A DNA stretch of 64,000 bases from Acidimicrobiaceae bacterium (GCA_002705305.1 PAHW01000035.1:1-64000), one strand, 5' to 3'. Positions 8,420 to 17,501 are shown, counted from the stretch's first letter. Notes: a model not told the origin generated them from the letters alone. Program-made: numbers and translations.

Positions 8420-9934
8420 CTAAGACAGGGGAACGGACTGACCGGCGAGCACATAGCTATGTTCGTAAGACCACATTCCAACCAGTGCCGAGGCGCCAGC
8501 AACGAATGAAAGGGTGGTTGCTGCGCTGTCGAACAACAGGCTCCCCGCTAGCAGGATGATTGGCAGGATCAGCCCCCCAAGGACGCCTGTAAGAAAAAGC
8601 TTTCTCTGGTCACCGCGCGTCATGGAACGCACAGCCATCGCGACATGCGGCGAATGATCGCCGAAGACTTCGAGCAGGACCAAGATGCCGCTTGCGGTCA
8701 AAGCGCCGATGGTTATCCACCGCACCACTGTCGGTTCGGGCATCCCAACTAGCACGTCCGATATCAACCAAACCGAGCCCCCCGCCGCAACGGCTTGAAC
8801 GAGCAACATCGGCAAAAGAATTCGGCTCTGCCATAGGTCACGACCCTCACACTGACCGAACAGGAAGGCCGTGTATCCGGCGGTGCACGCAGCGAGCACT
8901 GCCACCGGCACAGCCAAAACCGACAATATTTGAGATGATTCGATCAACGCTGCTAGCAACCATCCCCCTAGCGAAACAGCGTAAATACCAAGAATGTATG
9001 CTCCTCGCACTAACCAACTAGAGGTGTTCCCTCGGGTAAGTACTAGATGAAACCGAGTCGGTTTTTTTAGGTCGGCAACCAACAAAATCCCGGTAACCAA
9101 TAGAAATAGTGCCCCTAGTAATCCTGGGACAAATCCAACTTTCGCTGTCTGGTCGGCATGGCCAAGCAACACCATGAGAGACGCGAAAAACATGATCCCC
9201 GCGGCAATAGCTTTAGTGACGAGGTAGCCGGACACCTTGGCTTTCCAGGTGGTTATGTGGGCCGTGGTGTATGTCGTCCGAGCTATCAAATCTGCTTCAT
9301 CTGTCGGCGGCGTCGGATGGTCCGGAGTGACGTCAGCCCAAATAAGCCCGTCGCCGCGAATAGCCGTCCGCAACGGATCTAGTGAGGCTTCGTCAGCTCC
9401 TCGGTAATACACCTTCGGCGCCGTTCCTTGCTCTGGAGACCGGACCGCCAAGTGTTCTCTCCTTAAGATCCCGAGGGCTTCATTATCAGCGTCGTCGAAA
9501 TCGACCACTTTGATGGAGTGGGTGGGGCACACGACTACACAGGACGGTTCGAGACCCACTTCGACGCGGTGGTTACAAAAGTTGCATTTGTTAGCAGTAT
9601 TGGTCTCCGGGTTGATGTAAATCGCGTCATACGGGCATGCATTCATGCACCCCTTACAACCAATGCAGCTGTTGTCGTCGAAGTCCACCACCCCATTGGG
9701 AGCTCTAAACAACGCCGAGGTTGGACAAATGTCCATACACGGTGCATTCTCACATTGGTTGCAACGCATGACAGAAAAGTGTCGAGCGGTGTCAGGGAAC
9801 TCACCCTTTTCGATGTATTTAACCCAAGTGCGATTTACACCCAGGGGGATATCGTGTTCGCTCTTACACGCGACGGTGCACGCGTGGCACCCAATGCAAG
9901 TCTCGCTATCGAGAAGAAATCCGAGGCGAGTCAC
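8420..9934 (-). CDS. Fused iron-sulfur (DmsB-like) and NrfD-type membrane subunit
   Basis: 504 residues. Residues 1-190 hold four ferredoxin-type cysteine clusters (CIGCHACTVAC, CNQCENAPCMDIC, CIGCKGCMNAC, then CNFC with two later Cys), as in DmsB or PsrB electron-transfer subunits. Residues from about 225 contain roughly eight hydrophobic helices of NrfD/DmsC type, which exchange electrons with quinone. The two subunits are normally separate genes. The GTG start 9934 has a strong GAGGAGG ribosome site. Together with the downstream molybdoenzyme it forms a two-polypeptide respiratory complex linking quinone to the Mo site. Confidence 0.9.
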   Translation of the reverse strand: MTRLGFLLDSETCIGCHACTVACKSEHDIPLGVNRTWVKYIEKGEFPDTARHFSVMRCNQCENAPCMDICPTSALFRAPNGVVDFDDNSCIGCKGCMNACPYDAIYINPETNTANKCNFCNHRVEVGLEPSCVVVCPTHSIKVVDFDDADNEALGILRREHLAVRSPEQGTAPKVYYRGADEASLDPLRTAIRGDGLIWADVTPDHPTPPTDEADLIARTTYTTAHITTWKAKVSGYLVTKAIAAGIMFFASLMVLLGHADQTAKVGFVPGLLGALFLLVTGILLVADLKKPTRFHLVLTRGNTSSWLVRGAYILGIYAVSLGGWLLAALIESSQILSVLAVPVAVLAACTAGYTAFLFGQCEGRDLWQSRILLPMLLVQAVAAGGSVWLISDVLVGMPEPTVVRWITIGALTASGILVLLEVFGDHSPHVAMAVRSMTRGDQRKLFLTGVLGGLILPIILLAGSLLFDSAATTLSFVAGASALVGMWSYEHSYVLAGQSVPLS

Positions 9935-10031
9935 CGTCCTCCTCGACTAATCCAGGTCGCGCTCATTACGGCAAATGTATTGCCTGAACGACACAAACAT
10001 TGGAAATGAGGCGCGTTCTGAACGCATCTCG

Positions 10032-10041
10032 ACGATACGGT
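10032..10041. promoter_or_regulatory. Overlapping divergent -10 box ACGATACGGT
   Basis: TACGGT (10036-10041) ends 7 nt before the GTG start of serB at 10049, so that mRNA is probably leaderless. On the minus strand TATCGT (10032-10037) shares the TA. It would start a transcript about 90 nt upstream of the molybdoenzyme operon, which has its own Shine-Dalgarno site. Confidence 0.55.
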
Positions 10042-10048
10042 CGGAGTT

Positions 10049-11248
10049 GTGTCAGCGCCGCAAACCATTCTCGTACGCGTCACTGGCTTGGATCGTCCGG
10101 GCATCACGAGCGATCTGTTGTCTTTATTAGCGAGCCTCGACGCTGAACTCCAGGACATAGAACAGGTCGTGGTCAGACGCCAGCTGACCTTGGGACTAGC
10201 GGTTCTCGTCCCCGCGGGAAGAGATCTCGTGAAAGAACTTCTCCTTTTTGGTTGGGAACGAAGCCTTGACGTCGACTTCGAGATCGTTGATGCCACCCCT
10301 ACGCGACACGCGAAACGTCACGTGATCACCGCCCTCGGCCCTGAGCTTTCTCCCGATGCCCTAGCTCGGACAAGTGGTGCTATAGCGGCAAGTGGAGGCA
10401 ACATAGACCGAATACACAGACTTTCTCGCTTTCCGGTTTGGAGCTACGAGTTCCTTGTTGAGGGCGGAGACTCGAACAAACTTCAAGCATCACTTATGGA
10501 TGTTGCAGTTGAAGAGTCGATCGATATCGCGGTTCAACCCTACGGACTGTCACGTCGGTCGAGTCGTTTAGTGGTTCTCGATGTCGATTCGACGCTCATC
10601 CGAAACGAAGTCATTGACCTCTTAGCTGACGAAGCGGGCTGCAAGGAGCAGGTCGCCGCGTTGACCGATCAAGCGATGAGAGGCGACCTCGATTATGCAG
10701 ATGCTCTTGAGCAACGGGTAGCTCTTTTGCAGGGCACTCCCGTTAGTGCGGTCGATCGGGTCATTACCCAAATGGTTCTTACCCCTGGAGCTAAAACTTT
10801 CGTACGAACTCTTCGACGACTCGGTTATCGAATTGCGATTATTAGCGGCGGCTTTACTCATTTCACTGATCATCTCGCAACACAACTTGACCTAGATCAC
10901 GCTTATGCGAATCGTCTTGAAATCGTCGATGGGGTGATTACGGGACGTATTGAAGGCGACATCGTCGACGCCAAAGCAAAAGCTGAATTGCTTGAATCGA
11001 TAGCCGAAATCGAGGGGGTGCCGCTAGAGCAGACCGTCGCAGTTGGTGATGGAGCCAACGACCTCCCGATGCTTCAAAAAGCCGGTCTGGGTATCGCATT
11101 CAACGCAAAACCGGTCCTTCGCGGAGTTGCGGATACAACGGTGAACGTTCCCTATCTGGACGCCATCTTGTTCATGCTCGGAGTCACTCGCGAGGAGGTC
11201 GAGGCCGCCGACGCGTCGGACACACCCGACAATTCACGCGCGGCCTAA
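10049..11248 (+). CDS. serB: Phosphoserine phosphatase SerB with two ACT-like domains
   Basis: 399 residues. Two ACT-like regulatory domains occupy about 5-80 and 90-165. The HAD phosphatase domain follows, with the nucleophile motif D178-V-D-S-T, the serine loop IISGGFTH and the metal-binding VGDGANDLPML. It hydrolyses O-phosphoserine in the last step of serine synthesis, upstream of glycine and one-carbon metabolism, which fits the glycine-cleavage genes nearby. Twin ACT domains are known in actinobacterial SerB and suggest feedback by serine. GTG 10049 is chosen because TACGGT lies 7 nt upstream and the ACT domain begins at once. Confidence 0.93.
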   Translation: MSAPQTILVRVTGLDRPGITSDLLSLLASLDAELQDIEQVVVRRQLTLGLAVLVPAGRDLVKELLLFGWERSLDVDFEIVDATPTRHAKRHVITALGPELSPDALARTSGAIAASGGNIDRIHRLSRFPVWSYEFLVEGGDSNKLQASLMDVAVEESIDIAVQPYGLSRRSSRLVVLDVDSTLIRNEVIDLLADEAGCKEQVAALTDQAMRGDLDYADALEQRVALLQGTPVSAVDRVITQMVLTPGAKTFVRTLRRLGYRIAIISGGFTHFTDHLATQLDLDHAYANRLEIVDGVITGRIEGDIVDAKAKAELLESIAEIEGVPLEQTVAVGDGANDLPMLQKAGLGIAFNAKPVLRGVADTTVNVPYLDAILFMLGVTREEVEAADASDTPDNSRAA

Positions 11249-11281
11249 GACCCCAGTCTGACGGTGTGGCAGGCTGTCTCA

Positions 11282-12034
11282 ATGAACAATTCTGACGTTC
11301 CGCTGGTGGTGCGTACCGACCGTGACGGAGTCAGTACCCTCACTCTGAATCGACCCGAAGCTCTCAACGCTCTCAGCCCTTCGTTGTTCGAAGAGCTTCG
11401 ATTGCATCTAGATCAATTAGCCGCTTCTCCTGAACAAGTCGGCGTGGTGGTGTTGACAGCCGAGGGGCGCTCGTTTTCTGCAGGGAATGACCTGAAGGCA
11501 ATTGAGCGCGGTGAACGTTCAAGCTCGCCTCATCAACAAGCAGAAACCCTTGACTTCATCGAAGTTATGCCACAACCGGTTATAGCTTCTGTTCGCGGTC
11601 ACTGCTACACCGGCGCTTTGGAATTAGTTCTCGCTTGTGACCTTCTGATATGCGCAGATGACGCCCTCTTTTGCGACACACATGGCAAGTGGGGAATGGT
11701 GCCCACATGGGGTATGACCAGCCGGCTACCGGAGCGAGTTGGACCGCTCTTCGCTCGAGACATGATGTACAGCGGCCGAGTCGTCGGAGGCGGCGAAGCC
11801 GTCAGCATCGGCTTAGCAAACAATTGTGTCCCTGAGAACGAGCTGGCCGAGGAAACAGATGCCTGGGCCGCACGCATTGCTGCTAACTCGTGGCACACGT
11901 TGCGGGAGGAAAAACGTCAAATGAACCGTCTTGCCGAGCTCAGTCGTGAGGCGGGAATGAAATGGGCTCGCGAAAAAGGTCCGGGACCTGCTGCGGACAT
12001 GGTTGAACGGATCCAGGCGGGCTTTAAACGCTGA
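11282..12034 (+). CDS. Enoyl-CoA hydratase/isomerase family protein
   Basis: 250 residues from ATG 11282; an in-frame GTG at 11264 is possible. Crotonase landmarks are GRSFSAGNDLKAI and CYTGALELVLACDL. The first hydratase glutamate is present (GALEL), but the second position is occupied by the HGK region of FCDTHGKWGMVP, so the reaction is uncertain. It is followed on the same strand by the ArsC-like selenoprotein gene, whose probable promoter overlaps this stop codon. Confidence 0.83.
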   Translation: MNNSDVPLVVRTDRDGVSTLTLNRPEALNALSPSLFEELRLHLDQLAASPEQVGVVVLTAEGRSFSAGNDLKAIERGERSSSPHQQAETLDFIEVMPQPVIASVRGHCYTGALELVLACDLLICADDALFCDTHGKWGMVPTWGMTSRLPERVGPLFARDMMYSGRVVGGGEAVSIGLANNCVPENELAEETDAWAARIAANSWHTLREEKRQMNRLAELSREAGMKWAREKGPGPAADMVERIQAGFKR

Positions 12035-12062
12035 TACGGTCATACCGATCGAGTGTGAGGAG
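12035..12062 (+). promoter_or_regulatory. Promoter -10 (TACGGT) and GAGGAG ribosome site of the ArsC-like selenoprotein gene
   Basis: TACGGT at 12035-12040 would start transcription near 12047 and leave a leader of about 20 nt. GAGGAG at 12057-12062 sits 5 nt before TTG 12068 and fixes that start. An in-frame TGA just upstream rules out an earlier start. Confidence 0.55.
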
Positions 12063-12067
12063 TCACG

Positions 12068-12424
12068 TTGACCGGTGTCACGATCTATCACAATCCCCAT
12101 TGAGGCTCATCGAAAAACGCCTTAGCGGTCGCTGAGGAACACAATGTGGACGCCGAAGTGGTCCTCTATATGAAGACTCCGCCCGATCGAGCAACCTTGG
12201 AGCAAATCGTCTCTGTTCTTGAGGACCCCGTCGAGGATCTGGTGCGAAAGGATTCCAAATTCAAAGAACTTGGGTTGAACCCTGAGGACTATGTCGGAAA
12301 CGCGCGAGCTGTTGTCAACCTGTTGACTGAACGAAAAGCGCTGATGCAACGACCTCTACTCGTAAAATCTGACCGAGCCATCATCGGTCGACCGAAGGAC
12401 CGTATCGCTGAGTTCCTCGGTTAG
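12068..12424 (+). CDS. ArsC-family (glutaredoxin-type arsenate reductase-like) selenoprotein, TGA = Sec12
   Basis: 118 residues if TGA 12101-12103 is read through. The frame starts at TTG 12068 and reads GVTIYHNPH-U-GSSKNAL, placing the TGA exactly at the catalytic Cys12 of E. coli ArsC. The rest is a full ArsC fold with the arsenate-binding arginines equivalent to R60, R94 and R107 (here R60, R95, R108, in LVRKD, QRPLL and GRPKD). A hairpin with a GGTC loop lies 16 nt after the TGA, as expected for a bacterial SECIS, and selD is in the same window. Family members reduce arsenate via thiol chemistry; related YffB/Spx-like proteins do not, so the substrate is not certain. A conventional gene caller would start at GTG 12146 and lose the active site. 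Confidence 0.88.
12120..12137 (+). promoter_or_regulatory. Candidate bacterial SECIS hairpin of the ArsC-like gene
   Basis: A 7-bp stem, CCTTAGC with GCTGAGG (one G-U pair), closes a GGTC loop. The loop guanines lie 24-25 nt after the TGA. A short hairpin with G and U in its apical loop at about this distance is what SelB recognises in known bacterial selenoprotein mRNAs. Confidence 0.72.
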
Positions 12425-12486
12425 AAGCGGCCCACCTGAGATTGGCATTCTGCCTGACCATCACCATCACCTGCCGTTGCCGAGTT

Positions 12487-12492
12487 TAGGAT
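12487..12492 (+). promoter_or_regulatory. Putative -10 element of the riboswitch-gcvTP transcript
   Basis: TAGGAT stands about 25 nt before the first glycine aptamer and matches the TANNNT form used elsewhere in the window. No clear -35 is seen. Initiation would fall near 12499. Confidence 0.4.
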
Positions 12493-12514
12493 GAGGGTCG
12501 CTGCTGAAGCCCAG

Positions 12515-12700
12515 TGGGAGAGTTCGACCTATTTGTAGACCTCGGTTGGTCGGCGCCAAAGGAGCAACCGCCCCGGGAATCTCTCAGGCACCAGGACCGC
12601 AGGGACCAAGCAACGCTGGAGAGCGAGAGGGGCTTGGGCACCTCTCCACCGAAGGGGAAAACTGCGAGTAGCGGCCAATCTCTCAGGTTCCATGACAGCG
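12515..12700 (+). ncRNA. Tandem glycine riboswitch upstream of gcvT
   Basis: Two consecutive glycine aptamers are visible. The first (about 12515-12600) has GGGAGAG, then GCGCCAAAGGAGCAA, then AATCTCTCAGGCA. The second (about 12613-12698) has GGAGAGCGAGAGG, then CACCGAAGGGGAAAAC, then AATCTCTCAGGTTCCATGACAG. These are the conserved blocks of the gcvT RNA motif. Glycine binding normally switches on glycine-cleavage genes. A short hairpin directly after it (12706-12721) borders the gcvT ribosome site, suggesting translational control. Confidence 0.93.
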
Positions 12701-12705
12701 CGGGG

Positions 12706-12724
12706 CGTCTCAACGGACGCGGGG
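12706..12724 (+). promoter_or_regulatory. Putative expression-platform hairpin and ribosome site of gcvT
   Basis: GCGTC and GACGC form a 5-bp stem with a 6-nt loop, immediately followed by GGGG, which lies about 10 nt before ATG 12735. Pairing that extends into the G-run would hide the ribosome site. No U-tract terminator is present, so control of translation rather than termination is inferred. Confidence 0.4.
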
Positions 12725-12734
12725 ACCGACACAT

Positions 12735-13883
12735 ATGGCTAAAGCTTCTCCAACCGAAAATCGAAACGATGGGCACCTCAAGCGAACCCCTCTCGATAAA
12801 TTCAACCGCGAGCTCGGAGCCAAAATGGCCGCCTTCGCCGGTTTTGAACTACCGCTCAGCTTTGAAGGGGTAATCGTTGAGCACGTAGCGACGAGAACGT
12901 CCGCTGGACTTTTCGATATCAGCCACATGGGAATTGTTGATCTGCTTCCCGCCAAGGGCCACGACCTCGGTATAGCAGCGGAACGCCTGGAAAAGATATC
13001 GCCAATTTCGATTACCGATCTCCGACTCGAACGCATGAGATACGGGCTATTGACCAATGACGAAGGTGGCGTTGTCGATGACCTAATTATCAGTCGACAC
13101 GACGACCGGTTACGTCTGGTATTGAATGCCGCGCAGACCGAAGAGGATCTCGACTACATACAGCAACGAACTTCGAATTTAGCGAAGGTCGAGGTCCGCG
13201 GTGACCTAGCACAGCTAGCCCTTCAGGGCCCTAAGTCTTCCGAAGTGCTCTCACAGTTCTCGGACAAAATAGATGACCTTAACTTCATGCAACGACATGA
13301 GTTTCAGATCGATGGAATCGATTGCGATATCAGCCGCAGCGGATATACCGGCGAGGACGGTTTTGAACTGATCGTCCCGGCGACCAGTGTCGAACGGCTC
13401 GCAGACAAACTTTTACAAGACGAGAGAGTTGTTCCCTGCGGTCTCGGTGCAAGGGATAGCTTGCGCCTAGAAGCCGGTTTATGTCTCTATGGCCACGAAT
13501 TGACTGCTCGCACCACCCCAATTGAAGCTGGACTCGCCTGGACTATTCAGCAACGGCGCCGGGTGGACGCCGCCTTTGCCGGTGCTCAAATAATTTTGCG
13601 CCAACTGTCTTCGGGCCCGACGCGAACGCGTGTTGGAATTTCAGCTCTGACCAGACGCCCAATTCGCGATGGAGCTGAACTTAAGTCAACGGAAGACGTT
13701 GCCGTGGGCACCGTGACTAGCGGGGGCTTCGGACCCACTTGCGAGCGGCCGGTGGCTATGGGCTACGTGCAAACAGAGTTCGCCGACGCCGGAACTTCAT
13801 TAATAGCCGATGTTCGAGGAAAAGAAGTTCCTTGTGAAGTCACCACACTTCCTTTCGTCCCCCACCGATATCAACGAAATTGA
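12735..13883 (+). CDS. gcvT: Glycine cleavage system T protein (aminomethyltransferase)
   Basis: 382 residues. It transfers the methylene group from aminomethyl-lipoyl GcvH to tetrahydrofolate and releases ammonia. Family segments are visible: TPLDKFNRELGAKMAAFAGF, SAGLFDISHMG, RMRYGLLTNDEGGVVDDLI, SRSGYTGEDGFE and LCLYGHEL. The C-terminal beta-barrel ends in VTTLPFVPHRY. The N-terminal 17 residues before the conserved core are poorly conserved. It sits directly behind a glycine riboswitch and 9 nt before gcvP, forming a glycine-induced operon. The partner gcvH is 20 kb away. Confidence 0.95.
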   Translation: MAKASPTENRNDGHLKRTPLDKFNRELGAKMAAFAGFELPLSFEGVIVEHVATRTSAGLFDISHMGIVDLLPAKGHDLGIAAERLEKISPISITDLRLERMRYGLLTNDEGGVVDDLIISRHDDRLRLVLNAAQTEEDLDYIQQRTSNLAKVEVRGDLAQLALQGPKSSEVLSQFSDKIDDLNFMQRHEFQIDGIDCDISRSGYTGEDGFELIVPATSVERLADKLLQDERVVPCGLGARDSLRLEAGLCLYGHELTARTTPIEAGLAWTIQQRRRVDAAFAGAQIILRQLSSGPTRTRVGISALTRRPIRDGAELKSTEDVAVGTVTSGGFGPTCERPVAMGYVQTEFADAGTSLIADVRGKEVPCEVTTLPFVPHRYQRN

Positions 13884-13892
13884 GGCCGCTAG

Positions 13893-16742
13893 ATGAGCAC
13901 TAACCACTCCCAAAGTGACTTCGTCGACAGACACGTGGGCCCTCGGAATGCAGACATCGAAGCGATGCTTTCCGCCCTGGGTTATTCGAGCCTTCGCGAA
14001 CTCTGCGACGCAGCTATTCCAAGATCAATTCGGGCCGACCACGAGCTCCAACTTCCCCCAGCCCTAGATGAGGTTCAAGCAATATCTCGCATCCGCGAAC
14101 TCGCCGATCTGAATCAGCCGCTGAAGTCGCTGATTGGTATGGGCTATCACGGCACATGCACCCCCGCAGTAGTTGTTCGACGGATACTTGAAAGCCCTGC
14201 CTGGTACACCGCCTACACCCCCTATCAGCCCGAAATTAGCCAGGGAAGATTAGAAGCATTATTGAACTATCAAACGATGGTCTGTGACCTGACGGGCATG
14301 GAAATAGCAAATAGTTCACTCTTAGACGAAAGCACTGCTGCTGCTGAAGCAATGACGATGGCGAGACGTCTCAGTAAAAGCAAGGGCGCAGGTTTCTTCC
14401 TTGACGTCGATTGTCACCCTCAGACCATTGACGTTGTAGCTACTCGCGCACAAGCACTCGGCGTGGAAGTACAAATAGGAAACCCTTCAGAAGACCTCAA
14501 CCCGGAGACCTGTTACGCAGTTTTGCTCCAGTATCCGGGATCTTCAGGCGAGATCGGCGATATCGAAGAAATTGCGGCCAACATTCATAGCTACGACGGA
14601 TTGGTCTGTGTCTCGGCCGATCTGTTATCCCTCTGCTTACTCACACCTCCGGGGGAACTCGGCGCTGACCTGGTAGTAGGAACTTCACAACGGTTCGGAG
14701 TCCCCTTGGGTTTCGGCGGTCCTCACGCGGGCTACCTGGCAGCGTTGGAAAGTCACAAACGATCAATGCCGGGTCGTCTAGTTGGCGTTTCAGTCGACAG
14801 CAGCGGACGCCCTGCAACGCGGTTGGCCCTACAAACCCGCGAGCAACATATTCGGCGAGAAAAAGCGACGAGTAACATTTGCACTGCCCAAGTGCTTCTA
14901 GCGGTAATCGCCTCTATGTATGCGGTTTGGCACGGACCTGACGGTTTAAAGAAAATCGCTCAAAGGGTGCATGACCTTACTTCGGTGCTCGCAGAAGGTC
15001 TTCGAAGGTCAGGTCTCGAAGTATTGAACGACACATTTTTTGACACGCTGACCGTGAGCGTTCCCGACGTAGCAGATCAAGTTCTAGAACGAGCGCTGGC
15101 AGAGGGCATAAATCTGCGCCCGATCGATTCAAATACCGTTGGCGTGTCACTCGATGAGACCTGTGATTCGGAGGTTGTCGAATCGTTGCTACAAGCTTTC
15201 AACTGCCCGAACCAGACTCCAGATATCGCCGAAAGCCCATCGGGCATACCGCTCAAGGTTCAACGCACATCAGACTTTTTGACCCATCCAGTGTTTAATT
15301 CATACCGTTCTGAGACAGAAATGCTCCGATACATCCGCCGTCTGGCTGATAAGGACGTTGCTCTTGATCGGGGAATGATTCCGCTCGGTAGTTGCACGAT
15401 GAAACTGAATGCAACAAGCGAAATGGAACCGATTACGTGGCCCGAATTTTCAGATATTCACCCGTTCGCGCCACTCGATCAAGCCAAGGGATATCTCACC
15501 TTGATCGCAGAGTTAGAGGAGTGGCTGCTCGCCTGCACCGGCTACGACGCAATTTCCCTTCAACCCAATGCCGGGTCCCAAGGCGAATTTGCCGGTCTAC
15601 TAGCAATAAGGCGTTACCACGACGCAAACGACGAGCAAGGCCGAGATGTTTGTTTAATCCCGTCCTCCGCCCACGGAACAAATGCCGCCTCCGCTGTCAT
15701 GGCAGGCCTTCGAGTGGTGGTCATTGACTGTGACGAGAGCGGCGATGTTGATCTCGTCGATCTCGAGCAGAAGTTGGGGGCAAACCGAGAGCACATAGCG
15801 GCAATCATGGTTACCTACCCATCCACTCATGGGGTCTTCGAGGACAGCATCGGAAAAATTTGTGAACTTGTGCATGATGCTGGCGGACAGGTTTACGTTG
15901 ATGGCGCCAATCTCAACGCGCTAGTGGGCCTCGCTCCCCCAGGCAAATTTGGTGCCGACATCAGTCACCTCAACCTGCACAAGACATTCTGCATTCCCCA
16001 CGGAGGAGGAGGTCCCGGAATCGGCCCTGTGGCCGCAAAAAGCCACCTGGCACCTTTCTTGCCCAACCACCCGGTGGTACCGCAAGCCGGACCCTCGTCT
16101 GGTCCTGGAGCCATTTCTGGTGCCCCTTGGGGTTCGGCAGGAATTTTGCCTATCCCTTGGATGTACATCGCGATGATGGGGTCGCAGGGGTTAGAGAAAG
16201 CCACGAGTGTGGCGATCCTCAGCGCCAACTACATCGCTTGCCGGTTGGAAGACACTTACCCTGTGCTCTATCGCGGCAAAAACTCTCTCGTCGCTCATGA
16301 GTGCATCATCGACCTGCGACCTCTTTCCGATGTCGTCACCGTCGACGATGTATCAAAACGCCTCATCGATTACGGATTCCACGCGCCAACTATGTCCTTC
16401 CCTGTTGCTGGCACATTGATGGTCGAGCCAACTGAGAGCGAATCTAAAGAGGAAATCGATCGTTTTTGCGATGCCATGATCAATATTCGTGCAGAAATTT
16501 CTCGCATTGAATCTGGTGAGTGGCCCCATGAGGACAATCCGCTCGTGAACGCTCCGCACCCAGCCGAAGATCTTCTAAGAACGAATTGGCGGCATCCCTA
16601 CACGCGAGAAGAAGCTGCTTACCCACTGTCATCAATTCGAAAAGACAAATATTGGCCGCCCGTGGGCAGGATTGACGGCGCCCACGGAGACCGAAATCTT
16701 GTTTGTAGTTGTCCGGACCCGAGAGCATACGAAGAACTCTGA
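13893..16742 (+). CDS. gcvP: Glycine dehydrogenase (decarboxylating), glycine cleavage P protein
   Basis: 949 residues, a single-chain P protein (the two halves are separate in many other bacteria). It decarboxylates glycine with PLP and passes the aminomethyl group to lipoyl-GcvH. Visible landmarks are [30 protein letters not shown], the C-terminal-half entry [32 protein letters not shown] and the PLP lysine in [18 protein letters not shown]. It lies downstream of gcvT with a 9-nt gap and is presumably under the same riboswitch. Confidence 0.96.
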   Translation: MSTNHSQSDFVDRHVGPRNADIEAMLSALGYSSLRELCDAAIPRSIRADHELQLPPALDEVQAISRIRELADLNQPLKSLIGMGYHGTCTPAVVVRRILESPAWYTAYTPYQPEISQGRLEALLNYQTMVCDLTGMEIANSSLLDESTAAAEAMTMARRLSKSKGAGFFLDVDCHPQTIDVVATRAQALGVEVQIGNPSEDLNPETCYAVLLQYPGSSGEIGDIEEIAANIHSYDGLVCVSADLLSLCLLTPPGELGADLVVGTSQRFGVPLGFGGPHAGYLAALESHKRSMPGRLVGVSVDSSGRPATRLALQTREQHIRREKATSNICTAQVLLAVIASMYAVWHGPDGLKKIAQRVHDLTSVLAEGLRRSGLEVLNDTFFDTLTVSVPDVADQVLERALAEGINLRPIDSNTVGVSLDETCDSEVVESLLQAFNCPNQTPDIAESPSGIPLKVQRTSDFLTHPVFNSYRSETEMLRYIRRLADKDVALDRGMIPLGSCTMKLNATSEMEPITWPEFSDIHPFAPLDQAKGYLTLIAELEEWLLACTGYDAISLQPNAGSQGEFAGLLAIRRYHDANDEQGRDVCLIPSSAHGTNAASAVMAGLRVVVIDCDESGDVDLVDLEQKLGANREHIAAIMVTYPSTHGVFEDSIGKICELVHDAGGQVYVDGANLNALVGLAPPGKFGADISHLNLHKTFCIPHGGGGPGIGPVAAKSHLAPFLPNHPVVPQAGPSSGPGAISGAPWGSAGILPIPWMYIAMMGSQGLEKATSVAILSANYIACRLEDTYPVLYRGKNSLVAHECIIDLRPLSDVVTVDDVSKRLIDYGFHAPTMSFPVAGTLMVEPTESESKEEIDRFCDAMINIRAEISRIESGEWPHEDNPLVNAPHPAEDLLRTNWRHPYTREEAAYPLSSIRKDKYWPPVGRIDGAHGDRNLVCSCPDPRAYEEL

Positions 16743-16772
16743 CGGTAGCGGCCTCGATAACTCACTCACGAC

Positions 16773-16778
16773 TAGCGT
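16773..16778 (+). promoter_or_regulatory. Leaderless -10 element TAGCGT
   Basis: TAGCGT ends exactly 6 nt before ATG 16785, so transcription would begin at the start codon of the DinB-like gene. This separates it from the gcvTP operon. Confidence 0.55.
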
Positions 16779-16784
16779 CATGGC

Positions 16785-17501
16785 ATGGCGTTGACCGACC
16801 CGAAAATTCTGGAAATGCCCGCGGACCCCGCTTCGGGAGCTATGCCCTGGTACCGCCACATCGTCGATTGGGCACAGGCGGAAACGGCGGGCTTATCGGA
16901 CGAGCAGCTCGACTTTCACGACCCCTCACCTGAGAAGGAGTGGATGTGGTGGTCCTGCAGAAGGCAAATATCTCACATCGCATGGGATGCGTTGGTATTC
17001 ACCAAAAGAAGGGCCGGGCATCTGTTGTGGCCCGACGGGGACATACCGCAGCCCATTAATTGGCTCGAGCACCAAATGGGTCCTCAGAACAAGTGGGACC
17101 GAGTACTCGATCAAACCCTTTATTGGGAACTTCCTGACTTATTCACCCATCTCCGAACTGGGGTGGAATGGCTTCATCACGTCGTTCAAGACCAACCTAT
17201 TGAGATTCTGCGATCCGATTTTCGGACCGTGAGAGGTACCCAATTTTGGAAATATGTGATTGGGACACTTCCGAGGGGCGCCATCGTTTCAGCCGAAGAT
17301 GAAAGAGATATCGTTTATGACCTCGAGGGGTCCTTGTGGATGGTTTTCTACGAGATGTTGACTCACATCCGAACCATTCAAAGACTCAAGATTTACCAGG
17401 GGTTAGAACCCGCAATTGAACTCCCAAGGGTCGGCTACCTACGCCTTCCGCATTACTGGGGCGATACCGACGAAAACGGGCCCGGAATGGAAAGACTGTG
17501 A
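16785..17501 (+). CDS. DinB-like four-helix protein of unknown function
   Basis: 238 residues. Helical segments carry histidines at 64 (QISHIAWD), around 131-132 (WLHHVV) and 194 (MLTHIRTIQR). This is the three-His layout of the DinB/YfiT metal-binding superfamily, which includes mycothiol-dependent transferases and isomerases. Assignment to the superfamily rests on pattern, not on a close match, and no substrate is implied. Start ATG 16785 is set by the leaderless TAGCGT element. Its stop overlaps the GTG start of the nucleoside hydrolase gene as GTGA, so the two are translationally coupled. Confidence 0.6.
   Translation: MALTDPKILEMPADPASGAMPWYRHIVDWAQAETAGLSDEQLDFHDPSPEKEWMWWSCRRQISHIAWDALVFTKRRAGHLLWPDGDIPQPINWLEHQMGPQNKWDRVLDQTLYWELPDLFTHLRTGVEWLHHVVQDQPIEILRSDFRTVRGTQFWKYVIGTLPRGAIVSAEDERDIVYDLEGSLWMVFYEMLTHIRTIQRLKIYQGLEPAIELPRVGYLRLPHYWGDTDENGPGMERL

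Noticed and set aside
12068-12145. ArsC-like gene as a pseudogene broken by a stop codon
   Set aside because: The stop falls exactly on the catalytic Cys codon, the rest of the gene is intact with conserved active-site arginines, a SECIS-like hairpin follows, and selD has the same feature.
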